Assembly (NCBI GenBank): GCA_016463045.1
Contig: JAEMSB010000173.1
Span: 1-8,485, forward strand
Length of the DNA stretch: 8,485 nucleotides
Direction: 5' to 3'
From: Niveispirillum sp.
GTDB taxonomy: Bacteria; Pseudomonadota; Alphaproteobacteria; Azospirillales; Azospirillaceae
Positions 1-6,175 of the stretch are shown here, piece after piece. Within the stretch, counting starts at the first letter, position 1. The number at the start of each line of letters is the position of its first letter. Below the pieces are notes generated by a model. That model saw only the letters and a program-made list of their open reading frames with translations, did no database searches and was not told where the DNA came from. The position numbers and the translations under genes are program-made.

Positions 1-18
1 CCGGTGAAGGAACTGCCC

Positions 19-882
19 CTACCCCCGCTGACCCAACCGCCGCTCCCGGATCGGTCGCTTCGACCGCGCCAGGCTTTCAGCCAGATTGACACCCCGGCGC
101 AGAGCCACGGCCACCTGCAACACGTCCAGCATGGCCAGATGCGCCAGACGGCTGACCATCGGCGTGTACATGCTGGTATCTTCCACCACATCGACCAGCA
201 GCGACACCGTCGCCTTTTCCGCCAGCGGCGACCCGCCCGAGGTCAGCGCCACCACCTTGGCCCCGCTATCCAGCGCCAGATCGACCGACCGCAGCAATTC
301 GCGCGTGCGGCCCGTGTGGGAGATGACCAGGGCCGCCGCATTGGGGCCCAGCAGGGTGGCCGACATGGCCTGTACATGGAAATCGGTATAGGCGACGCAG
401 GGAATGCCCAAACGGAAGAACTTGTTCTGCGCATCCATGGCCACGACCCCCGACGCACCGAACCCATAGAATTCCATGCGCTGCGCTTCGGCCAGGATAC
501 GCACCGCCTCGTCCAGCGCTTCCGGGTTGGTATGGTTGCGCACGCGCGTCAGCGACGCGATGGAGCGGTTCAGGACCTTGGCGGCCACATCGACCACCGG
601 ATCATCGGGCCGCACCTCTTCATGCACATAAGGGGTGCCGGTGGCCAGATCCTGGGCCAGCCGCAGCTTGAAATCCTGGAACCCGGCGCAGCCGATGGAG
701 CGGCAGAAGCGCACAACCGTCGGCTGACTGACCTGCGCCTCGCGCGCCACCTCCGCCACGGAGGCGTTGACCACCGAATGCGGGCGCTTCAGTACCACTT
801 CCGCGATCTTCTGTTCGGATCGGCGCAGACCGGACTGCATGCCACGGATACGTTCAAGCACGTCGGCCACTCCCCCAAACAT
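19..882 (-). CDS. hexR: HexR, RpiR-family transcriptional repressor of glucose/Entner-Doudoroff genes
   Basis: A 287-residue regulator. In known HexR proteins an N-terminal helix-turn-helix binds DNA and a C-terminal SIS sugar-phosphate domain senses KDPG, the Edd product. Visible here: RpiR-type HTH at about residues 42-64 (VAEVAREAQVSQPTVVRFCR), then a SIS domain at about 130-255 with FYGFGASG and an ISHTGRTRE phosphate-binding stretch. The reading frame stays open up to an ATG at 951 (310 residues). The ATG at 882 is preferred for three reasons: the protein then begins like other HexR proteins (a short helix, then RSEQKIAEVVL); the extra 23 residues (PNPAGFRVIPLHG) look non-conserved; and the best promoter and operator lie between the two ATGs. 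Neither start has a strong Shine-Dalgarno sequence. The gene is divergent from zwf-pgl-edd-eda, which supports HexR over other RpiR regulators. Family assignment is sure; the exact ligand is inferred. Confidence 0.9.
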   Translation of the reverse strand: MFGGVADVLERIRGMQSGLRRSEQKIAEVVLKRPHSVVNASVAEVAREAQVSQPTVVRFCRSIGCAGFQDFKLRLAQDLATGTPYVHEEVRPDDPVVDVAAKVLNRSIASLTRVRNHTNPEALDEAVRILAEAQRMEFYGFGASGVVAMDAQNKFFRLGIPCVAYTDFHVQAMSATLLGPNAAALVISHTGRTRELLRSVDLALDSGAKVVALTSGGSPLAEKATVSLLVDVVEDTSMYTPMVSRLAHLAMLDVLQVAVALRRGVNLAESLARSKRPIRERRLGQRG

Positions 883-902
883 CTGATACCGGCCGGCAGG
901 CC

Positions 903-921
903 CGTGTAAGGGAATTACACG
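903..921. promoter_or_regulatory. Candidate HexR operator (autoregulatory)
   Basis: CGTGTAAGGGAATTACACG is a perfect inverted repeat with 7-base arms and a 5-base centre. Its core, TGTAAGGGAATTACA, fits the HexR box described in gamma-proteobacteria (TGTAAT-centre-ATTACA type). It covers the -10 element of the hexR promoter, so bound HexR should block its own transcription. The repeat is read directly; the protein that binds it is inferred from its position and consensus. Confidence 0.75.
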
Positions 922-942
922 AAATCCAGCCGGATTTGGCAA
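914..942 (-). promoter_or_regulatory. Candidate sigma-70 promoter of hexR
   Basis: On the minus strand a -35 box TTGCCA (942-937) is followed after exactly 17 bases by a -10 box TGTAAT (919-914). Each matches the sigma-70 consensus in five of six positions. Transcription would begin near 907, about 25 bases before the ATG at 882 and downstream of the ATG at 951. The -10 lies inside the HexR-like palindrome. Confidence 0.7.
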
Positions 943-1031
943 GGCCGGCATACAGGCGGTAACAGCGGGGCACCCCTGCCCGCCAAGTTTAGCCCGCTCC
1001 GCCCCCGAAATGCCTTTCCCAGGGCAAAAGC

Positions 1032-1046
1032 CGTAGTAAAGTTACG
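1032..1046. promoter_or_regulatory. Weak HexR-like box, zwf side
   Basis: CGTAGTAAAGTTACG has 4-base arms (CGTA/TACG) at the 15-base spacing of the HexR core and resembles TGTAATTAAATTACA at most inner positions. It lies about 85 bases upstream of the candidate zwf -35 box. It could be an auxiliary site or chance similarity; low to moderate confidence. Confidence 0.35.
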
Positions 1047-1101
1047 CCGCAGCGCAGCATGTCGGTCACAAACATGCGCGCGAATGCCGGAAATGCAGAC
1101 A

Positions 1102-1113
1102 GACTACGTAGTC
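1102..1113. repeat. Perfect 12-base palindrome upstream of the zwf promoter
   Basis: GACTACGTAGTC is fully self-complementary with no spacer. It ends five bases before the candidate zwf -35 box. It does not fit the HexR consensus well, so it could be the site of another dimeric regulator. Only the symmetry is seen; function is unknown. Confidence 0.4.
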
Positions 1114-1118
1114 GCCGC

Positions 1119-1146
1119 TTGCGAGCTTTGGTAATTCTGCTACATT
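1119..1146 (+). promoter_or_regulatory. zwf: Candidate zwf operon promoter
   Basis: TTGCGA (1119-1124) and TACATT (1141-1146), separated by 16 bases, form the best sigma-70-like pair upstream of zwf. A transcript would start near 1153 and carry a leader of about 75 bases before the ATG at 1227. Both boxes are imperfect and the spacer is one base short, so confidence is moderate. The overlap with a HexR-like box adds support. Confidence 0.5.
1130..1144. promoter_or_regulatory. Candidate HexR operator over the zwf promoter
   Basis: GGTAATTCTGCTACA keeps the GTAATT left half and TACA right half of the HexR-type box at the normal 15-base length, with GTA/TAC symmetry. It spans the spacer and most of the -10 of the candidate zwf promoter, the expected place for repression. 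It is less symmetric than the site at 903-921. Confidence 0.5.
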
Positions 1147-1226
1147 CAATGCAGAAGACGGCGCGGACCGCGCGCCGCCTCGGCCAGGAAATGGCCGGAA
1201 ATCAAGGGACGGGCGGGCCGGGTGCC

Positions 1227-2702
1227 ATGGCTGATGTGATGCAGGTTAATCCCTTTGACTATGTGGTGTTCGGCGGCACGGGCGATCTGGCCCTGCGCAA
1301 GCTGATGCCCGCCCTTTATTACCGCGAACGCGACCATCAGCTGACCGATGACAGCCGCATCATCGGCGTGTCCCGCACCGATCAGAATACCGACGCCTTC
1401 CGCGCACAGATCACCAAGGCCCTGGGACAGTTCGTGCCGGCGGAAGATATCGATCAGGCCATCCTGGCCCGTTTCCTGGGCCGCATCACCTATGTAGCGC
1501 TGGACGCGACCAAGCCCGGCGGCAACTGGCCGCTGCTGGTCGAGGCGCTGAAGGATGGCGGGGAAAAGGCCCGCGTCTTCTATCTGGCGACCTCGCCGGT
1601 CCTGTTCGGCTCCATCTGCCGCAATATAAAGGAAGCGGACCTGATCTGCCCCAAGACGCGCGTCGTCCTGGAAAAGCCGATCGGCAAGGATCAGGCCTCG
1701 GCCAATGCCGTGAATAACGAGGTTGGGGCGATCTTCAAGGAAGAGCAGATCTTCCGCATCGACCATTACCTGGGCAAGGAATCGGTGCAGAACCTGATGG
1801 TGCTGCGCTTTGGCAATGCCCTGTTCGAACCGCTCTGGTCCGCCAACTATATCGACCATGTCCAGATCACGGTGGCCGAAAAGGTCGGCGTGGAAGGCCG
1901 CGCGGAATATTACGATAAGGCCGGCGCGCTGCGCGACATGGTCCAGAACCATTTCCTGCAGCTTCTCTGCCTCGTTGCCATGGAACCGCCGTCATCGCTG
2001 ACGGAGGACATGATCCGCAATGAAAAGATCAAGGTGCTGCGCGCCTTGCGCCCCATCACTGCCCAGGATGTGAAGGCCAAGACGGTGCGCGGCCAGTACC
2101 GCCAGGGCGCCATCGAGGGCAAGTCGGTTGCCGGCTATGCCGAGGAGCTGGGGGCATCGTCCAACAATGAAACCTTCGTCGCCATCAAGGCGGAGGTGGA
2201 TAATTGGCGCTGGGGTGGCGTTCCCTTCTATCTGCGCACGGGCAAGCGCATGCCCACCCGCTATTCCGAGATTGTGATCCAGTTCAAGGCCACGCCGCAC
2301 AATGTGTTCGGGCGGGGCGCGGGGGAACTGACCGCCAACCGGCTGGTGATCCGGTTGCAGCCGGATGAGGGCGTGAACCTGTCGATCATGACCAAGGTGC
2401 CCGGCCCCGGCGGCCTGCGCCTGCGTTCGGTGCCGCTGAACCTGTCCTATGCGGAGACGTTCAAGGACCGGTATCCGGATGCCTATGAACGGCTGCTGAT
2501 GGATACCGTGCGCGGCAACCCGTCGCTGTTCATGCGCCGGGACGAGGTGGACGCCGCCTGGGCCTGGATCGACACCATCCAGAAGGGCTGGAAGGACACC
2601 GACCAGCCGGCGGAACCCTATCCGGCCGGAAGCTGGGGCCCGCTGTCGGCGGCCCTGCTGCTGGCCCGTGATGATCGGCGGTGGAACGATGCCGACTATT
2701 AA
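1227..2702 (+). CDS. zwf: Glucose-6-phosphate 1-dehydrogenase
   Basis: Cytoplasmic enzyme that oxidises glucose 6-phosphate to 6-phosphoglucono-lactone with NAD(P)+, the entry step of the Entner-Doudoroff and oxidative pentose-phosphate routes. From the ATG at 1227 the protein has 491 residues, the usual family length. Visible motifs: nucleotide-binding FGGTGDLALRKL at about 15-26, EKPIGKD at about 149-155, and the active-site signature RIDHYLGKE at about 177-185 with the conserved His and Lys. YYDKAGALRDMVQNH and VPFYLRTGKRM follow. The frame is open from an ATG at 1059, but the extra 56 residues are basic, unlike the family and overlap the candidate promoter, so they are rejected. The ribosome site before 1227 is weak; ATG 1239 is another possible start. 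First gene of the operon; its 3' end overlaps pgl by 14 bases. Confidence 0.97.
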   Translation: MADVMQVNPFDYVVFGGTGDLALRKLMPALYYRERDHQLTDDSRIIGVSRTDQNTDAFRAQITKALGQFVPAEDIDQAILARFLGRITYVALDATKPGGNWPLLVEALKDGGEKARVFYLATSPVLFGSICRNIKEADLICPKTRVVLEKPIGKDQASANAVNNEVGAIFKEEQIFRIDHYLGKESVQNLMVLRFGNALFEPLWSANYIDHVQITVAEKVGVEGRAEYYDKAGALRDMVQNHFLQLLCLVAMEPPSSLTEDMIRNEKIKVLRALRPITAQDVKAKTVRGQYRQGAIEGKSVAGYAEELGASSNNETFVAIKAEVDNWRWGGVPFYLRTGKRMPTRYSEIVIQFKATPHNVFGRGAGELTANRLVIRLQPDEGVNLSIMTKVPGPGGLRLRSVPLNLSYAETFKDRYPDAYERLLMDTVRGNPSLFMRRDEVDAAWAWIDTIQKGWKDTDQPAEPYPAGSWGPLSAALLLARDDRRWNDADY

Positions 2703-3384
2703 TAGCCACGCCGACAAGGGGTCCCTGGTCACGGCTCTGGCCGACCATATCGCCGGCCTGATCCGCGATGCGGTGGCAACCCATGGCCGCGCCTCGCTGG
2801 TCCTGTCGGGCGGCACCACGCCCGCCGACCTGTTCGCCCGGCTGGATACCTATGACCTGCCCTGGGACAAGGTCTACCTGACCCTGTCGGACGAACGCTG
2901 GGTCGATCTGGACGATCCCGCCAGCAATGAGGCGATGGTGCGCCGGACCCTGTCCGCTGCCGTCGCCAAGGGTGCGACCGTCGTCGGCCTGAAGAGCGTG
3001 GGCGCCACGCCCGCCGACGGTCTGGCCCGCACCAGCAGCCGGCTGGCCACCATGCCCCGCCCCTATGACCTTGTCCTGCTGGGCATGGGGGAGGACAGCC
3101 ACACGGCCAGCTTCTTCCCCGGTGCCACCGGTCTGGCAGAGGCGTTGAGCGGTGCGCTGGGTCTGGCGGTTGCCGCCGTCACGCCCGCTGGTGGCGTTCC
3201 GGCCCGCATCACCCTGACCTTGCCGGAACTGCTGCGGTCCCGTGCCGTGGCCCTGCTGATCACCGGTGACAAGAAGAAGGCCGTTCTGGATGACGCATTG
3301 AAGCCGGGACCGGTTGAGGCCGCCCCCGTCCGCTCCGTGCTGCACCAGAATCAGGTCCCCGTTTCCATCTGGTGGGCGCCGTGA
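2689..3384 (+). CDS. pgl: 6-phosphogluconolactonase
   Basis: A 231-residue DevB/Pgl-type enzyme that hydrolyses 6-phosphoglucono-lactone, the Zwf product, to 6-phosphogluconate. Family motifs are clear: VLSGGTTPADLFARL near 37-51, LSDERWVDLDDPASNEAMV near 68-86, and LLGMGEDSHTASFFPG near 132-147. In the last motif the usual GxDGH glycine is serine (EDSH), while the Asp and His are kept. The ATG at 2689 has GGTGG a few bases upstream and gives the normal length; GTG 2668 and ATG 2671 lie further inside zwf and add only a few residues. The start lies within the last codons of zwf, so translation is probably coupled. The longer DevB architecture is not seen; this is the single-domain form. Confidence 0.96.
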   Translation: MPTINSHADKGSLVTALADHIAGLIRDAVATHGRASLVLSGGTTPADLFARLDTYDLPWDKVYLTLSDERWVDLDDPASNEAMVRRTLSAAVAKGATVVGLKSVGATPADGLARTSSRLATMPRPYDLVLLGMGEDSHTASFFPGATGLAEALSGALGLAVAAVTPAGGVPARITLTLPELLRSRAVALLITGDKKKAVLDDALKPGPVEAAPVRSVLHQNQVPVSIWWAP

Positions 3385-3412
3385 CCCCCACGGCCTTTGC
3401 CGGGCGCCCCTG

Positions 3413-3420
3413 AAGGAGGA
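3413..3420 (+). promoter_or_regulatory. Strong ribosome binding site of edd
   Basis: AAGGAGGA ends eight bases before the edd ATG. It is the best Shine-Dalgarno match in the sugar operon and confirms the edd start. It lies in the 44-base pgl-edd gap, which shows no terminator or promoter. Confidence 0.9.
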
Positions 3421-3428
3421 AGTTCAAG

Positions 3429-5261
3429 ATGACACAGGACGCCATCCGCCGCGTCACCGACCGGGTCATCGCCCGCAGTGCGGCGACCCGGTCCAAATAT
3501 CTGGAACAGACCCGCGCCGCCGCCGGCAAGGGGCCTAAGCGCGGTACGCTGGCCTGTGGCAACCTGGCCCATGGTTTCGCGGCCTGTGGCCCTGACGACA
3601 AGGCCAAGCTGAAATCGGGGACCGAGCCGAACATCGCCATCGTCTCGGCCTATAACGACATGCTGTCGGCGCATCAGCCGCTGGAACGCTATCCGGCCCT
3701 GATCAAGGATGCCGTGCGCAAGGCCGGCGCCGTGGCACAGTTCGCGGGTGGCGTGCCTGCCATGTGTGATGGCGTGACCCAGGGTCAGGCCGGCATGGAA
3801 CTGTCGCTGTTCTCCCGCGACGTCATCGCCATGTCGACGGCCATCGCGCTCTCGCACAATATGTTCGACGCAGGCCTGTACCTGGGCGTCTGCGACAAGA
3901 TCGTGCCGGGCCTGTTCATCGGCGCCCTGTCATTCGGTCACCTGCCCGCCGTGTTTGTGCCCGCCGGCCCCATGACGTCCGGCCTGTCCAACCCGGAAAA
4001 GGCCAAGGTCCGGCAGTTGTATGCCGAGGGCAAACTGGGCCGCGATGCGCTGCTGGAGGCGGAGTCGCAGAGCTATCACGGGCCGGGCACCTGCACCTTC
4101 TATGGCACCGCCAATTCCAATCAAATGCTGATGGAGATCATGGGCCTGCACCTGCCGGGTGCCAGCTTCATCAACCCTAACACGCCGCTGCGCGATGCGC
4201 TGACCGTCGCCGCTGCCGAACGGGCGGCCAAGATCACCGCGTTGGGTGATGAATACACGCCCATCTGCGACGTGATTGATGAAAAGGCCATCGTGAATGG
4301 CATCATCGGCCTGATGGCGACGGGCGGGTCCACCAACCACGCCATCCATCTAGTCGCCATGGCGGCGGCCGCCGGCATTCAGGTCGACTGGCAGGATTTC
4401 AGCGACCTGTCCTCGTCCGTGCCGCTGCTGGCCCGCGTCTATCCCAATGGCGTGGCCGATGTGAACCATTTCCATGCCGCCGGCGGCATGCAGTTCGTGA
4501 TCTCCGAACTGCTGGATGGCGGCCTGCTGCATGGCGATGTGAAGACGGTGGCCGGCGACGGCCTGGACGCCTATCGCCAGGATGCGTTCCTGGATAATCA
4601 CGGCGTCGCCACCTGGCGGCCCGGCGTGAAGGAAAGTGCCGATACCAAGGTTCTGCGCCCCGTCGCCGACCCGTTCGACAGCACGGGCGGCATGCGCCTC
4701 CTGTCCGGCAATCTGGGCCGTGGCATCATCAAGGTGTCCGCCGTGAAGCCGGAACATCGGGTGATTGAGGCGCCCGCCGCCGTATTCGACAGCCAGGATG
4801 ACCTTCAGGCCGCCTTCAAGGCGGGGGCCCTGAACCGCGACGTCATCGCCGTTGTCCGGTTCCAGGGTCCGCGCGCCAATGGCATGCCGGAACTGCACAA
4901 GCTGACGCCCGGATTGGGCGTGTTGCAGGACAAGGGCTTCAAGGTGGCGCTGGTCACCGATGGCCGCATGTCCGGTGCGTCGGGCAAGGTGCCGGCCGCC
5001 ATCCATATCACGCCGGAATGCCTGGGCGGCGGCCCGCTGGCCCGGGTGCGCGATGGCGACATCATCCGCCTCGATGCCGAAACCGGTGAATTGAACGTGC
5101 TGGTCGATGAAGCCGAATTCGCGGCCCGCACCGTCACCGTGCCCGACCTGTCGCACAATGAATGGGGCATGGGCCGCAACCTGTTTGGTGCCTTCCGGGC
5201 ATCCGCCACCGGGGCCGAGCAGGGTGGTTCCTGCTTCGCCGCCCCCATCCCCACCGCCTGA
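3429..5261 (+). CDS. edd: Phosphogluconate dehydratase (Edd)
   Basis: A 610-residue enzyme of the IlvD/Edd family that dehydrates 6-phosphogluconate to 2-keto-3-deoxy-6-phosphogluconate (KDPG), the defining step of the Entner-Doudoroff pathway. Members carry a [4Fe-4S] cluster. Candidate ligands are Cys155 (LGVCDK) and Cys222 (GPGTCTFYGTANSNQ), with a further conserved Cys113 in PAMCDGVTQG. Other signatures are LMATGGSTNHAIHL and, near the C-terminus, VTDGRMSGASGKVPAAIH. Length is close to known Edd (about 600), and the GPGTCTFYGTANSNQ form separates it from the shorter IlvD proteins. It has its own strong ribosome site. eda follows after 20 bases. Its product is also the likely inducer for HexR. 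No frameshift or missing key residue was seen. Confidence 0.98.
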   Translation: MTQDAIRRVTDRVIARSAATRSKYLEQTRAAAGKGPKRGTLACGNLAHGFAACGPDDKAKLKSGTEPNIAIVSAYNDMLSAHQPLERYPALIKDAVRKAGAVAQFAGGVPAMCDGVTQGQAGMELSLFSRDVIAMSTAIALSHNMFDAGLYLGVCDKIVPGLFIGALSFGHLPAVFVPAGPMTSGLSNPEKAKVRQLYAEGKLGRDALLEAESQSYHGPGTCTFYGTANSNQMLMEIMGLHLPGASFINPNTPLRDALTVAAAERAAKITALGDEYTPICDVIDEKAIVNGIIGLMATGGSTNHAIHLVAMAAAAGIQVDWQDFSDLSSSVPLLARVYPNGVADVNHFHAAGGMQFVISELLDGGLLHGDVKTVAGDGLDAYRQDAFLDNHGVATWRPGVKESADTKVLRPVADPFDSTGGMRLLSGNLGRGIIKVSAVKPEHRVIEAPAAVFDSQDDLQAAFKAGALNRDVIAVVRFQGPRANGMPELHKLTPGLGVLQDKGFKVALVTDGRMSGASGKVPAAIHITPECLGGGPLARVRDGDIIRLDAETGELNVLVDEAEFAARTVTVPDLSHNEWGMGRNLFGAFRASATGAEQGGSCFAAPIPTA

Positions 5262-5281
5262 CCCGACCGGAACCTGACAAG

Positions 5282-5914
5282 ATGAGCATGGATATCGCCC
5301 ACATCGCCAGCCTGGCCCCGGTCATTCCGGTGATCATCATCGACCGGCTGGAAGATGCCCAGCCGCTGGCAGAGGCGCTGGTCGCCGGCGGCCTGCCGGT
5401 GCTGGAAGTCACCCTGCGCTCCGCCGCCGCCTTGGACGCCATCCGCATCATGGCCAAGGTGCCGGGTGCGGTGGTCGGTGCCGGCACCGTCATCGCCCCG
5501 GAACAGGTGGCGCAGGTGGCCGATGCCGGGGCAAAGTTCATCGTCAGCCCCGGCACCTATCCGGCCCTGGTCGACACCATCCTGGACAGCGGCATCCCCT
5601 ACCTGCCCGGCGTCGCCACCCCGGCGGAGATGATGTACCTGCTGTCGCGCGGCATCCGCCACCAGAAGCTGTTCCCCGCCACCGTCGTGGGCGGCATGGA
5701 CATGCTGAAGGCGGTATCCTCGCCGCTGTCCCAGATCAAGTTCTGCCCCACCGGCGGCGTCACCGCCGCCACCGCGCCCGACTTCCTGGCCCTGCCCAAC
5801 GTCATGTGCGTGGGCGGCTCCTGGGTGACACCCGGCAACATGGTCAAGGCCGGCGACTGGGCCGGCATCACGGCCCTTGCCCGCGAAGCCGCCAGCCTGC
5901 CGCGTCGCGCGTGA
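5282..5914 (+). CDS. eda: KDPG aldolase (2-dehydro-3-deoxyphosphogluconate aldolase)
   Basis: A 210-residue class I aldolase that splits KDPG into pyruvate and glyceraldehyde 3-phosphate, completing the pathway. It may also cleave 4-hydroxy-2-oxoglutarate, as other Eda proteins do. Motifs: VLEVTLRS with the catalytic Glu at about residue 42; GAGTV near 67-71; YLPGVATPAE near 108-117; QKLFPATVVGG with the Schiff-base Lys at about 129; CPTGGV near 155-160; and GGSW near 178-181, which binds phosphate. The ATG at 5282 gives the family length; ATG 5288 is an in-frame alternative. The frame extends upstream to 5162 inside edd, but that part is out-of-frame edd sequence. The ribosome site is weak (CCGGAAC about ten bases away), so coupling to edd is likely. 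Last gene of the operon. Confidence 0.97.
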   Translation: MSMDIAHIASLAPVIPVIIIDRLEDAQPLAEALVAGGLPVLEVTLRSAAALDAIRIMAKVPGAVVGAGTVIAPEQVAQVADAGAKFIVSPGTYPALVDTILDSGIPYLPGVATPAEMMYLLSRGIRHQKLFPATVVGGMDMLKAVSSPLSQIKFCPTGGVTAATAPDFLALPNVMCVGGSWVTPGNMVKAGDWAGITALAREAASLPRRA

Positions 5915-5957
5915 GTGTGATCGCTTCAAATGCCATCATTTGAAGCGTGAATCACAC
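5915..5957. repeat. Long imperfect palindrome directly after the eda stop
   Basis: CGCTTCAAATG (5922-5932) pairs perfectly with CATTTGAAGCG (5937-5947) around a four-base loop. Outside it GTGTGAT (5915-5921) pairs with ATCACAC (5951-5957), leaving a three-base bulge (TGA, 5948-5950). The 18-pair stem begins on the base after the eda stop codon. No T-run follows, so it is not a classic terminator. It may protect the mRNA 3' end or be a copy of a dispersed intergenic repeat; copy number cannot be judged from one window. Confidence 0.7.
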
Positions 5958-5986
5958 GACTGAAAGCTTGATTTTCCGGTCCTCTA

Positions 5987-6020
5987 CGATCGCCGTTGTC
6001 CGGTCATTTCACGGCGATCG
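5987..6020. repeat. Second hairpin downstream of eda
   Basis: CGATCGCCGT (5987-5996) and ACGGCGATCG (6011-6020) are perfect 10-base inverted arms around a 14-base loop. No T-run follows. It sits between the long palindrome and the terminator and could belong to the same repeat unit or help RNA stability. The symmetry is seen; the role is unknown. Confidence 0.55.
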
Positions 6021-6025
6021 ACCTT

Positions 6026-6065
6026 ATGGGCGGTTGGGGGAAATCCCAACCGCCCATCTTTTTTT
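6026..6065 (+). terminator. Intrinsic terminator of the zwf-pgl-edd-eda operon
   Basis: ATGGGCGGTTGGG (6026-6038) pairs perfectly over 13 bases with CCCAACCGCCCAT (6045-6057) around a six-base loop, followed by C and seven T residues (6059-6065). This is a textbook rho-independent terminator for rightward transcription. On the other strand no T-run follows the stem, so it is not a clear terminator for the leftward genes. Confidence 0.93.
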
Positions 6066-6175
6066 GGGGGTGGGGGAGTGGCAGAACCTCGGTTAAACGC
6101 TATTAGCGTTCTGTCGGGTGCACTTGCCCCGCCTATGGATACTTATCAGCCCCAGTCTTGTACGGCGCTCTGCGG
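6066..6175. other. Convergent intergenic spacer with a small inverted repeat
   Basis: This 110-base spacer between the operon terminator and the stop of the leftward Abi-type gene contains no gene. The only structure seen is AACGCT-ATT-AGCGTT (6096-6110), 6-base arms with a 3-base loop. It has no T-run on either strand and is too weak to call a terminator. No clear insertion-sequence end or duplicated flank was seen, although the GC drop begins at about this point. Confidence 0.6.

Larger units (their letters stand above)
883..1226. promoter_or_regulatory. Divergent hexR/zwf control region
   Basis: This 344-base non-coding stretch separates the chosen hexR start from the chosen zwf start. 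It holds a hexR promoter with an overlapping operator, two weaker HexR-like boxes, a zwf promoter candidate, a 12-base perfect palindrome and a small hairpin in the zwf leader (CGGCC at 1181-1185 with GGCCG at 1193-1197). The best-supported of these are listed separately. Reading frames cross both ends (hexR frame to 951, zwf frame from 1059), but the extensions do not resemble the family N-termini. It is most simply a two-way regulatory region. Confidence 0.8.

Noticed and set aside
4..909. Long rightward reading frame opposite hexR
   Set aside because: It is an antisense shadow in high-GC DNA; its translation is rich in His, Arg and Gln with no family motif, while the minus frame is a clear HexR.
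1059..1226. N-terminal extension of zwf from the first ATG
   Set aside because: The 56 extra residues are basic and unlike known G6PDH, and they cover the candidate promoter and operator; the family-length start is at 1227.
1146..1952. Leftward reading frame inside zwf
   Set aside because: Antisense shadow without motifs; the plus strand carries a complete G6PDH. The same applies to long antisense frames at 1992-2819, 2530-3345, 4350-5156 and 4805-5929.
5915..5957. The long palindrome as the operon terminator
   Set aside because: No T-run follows it; the perfect GC-rich stem with seven Ts at 6026-6065 is a much better terminator.
6096..6110. AACGCT-ATT-AGCGTT as a terminator of the leftward cluster or an attachment site
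   Set aside because: The stem is only six bases with no T-run, and no integrase or matching second copy is visible.
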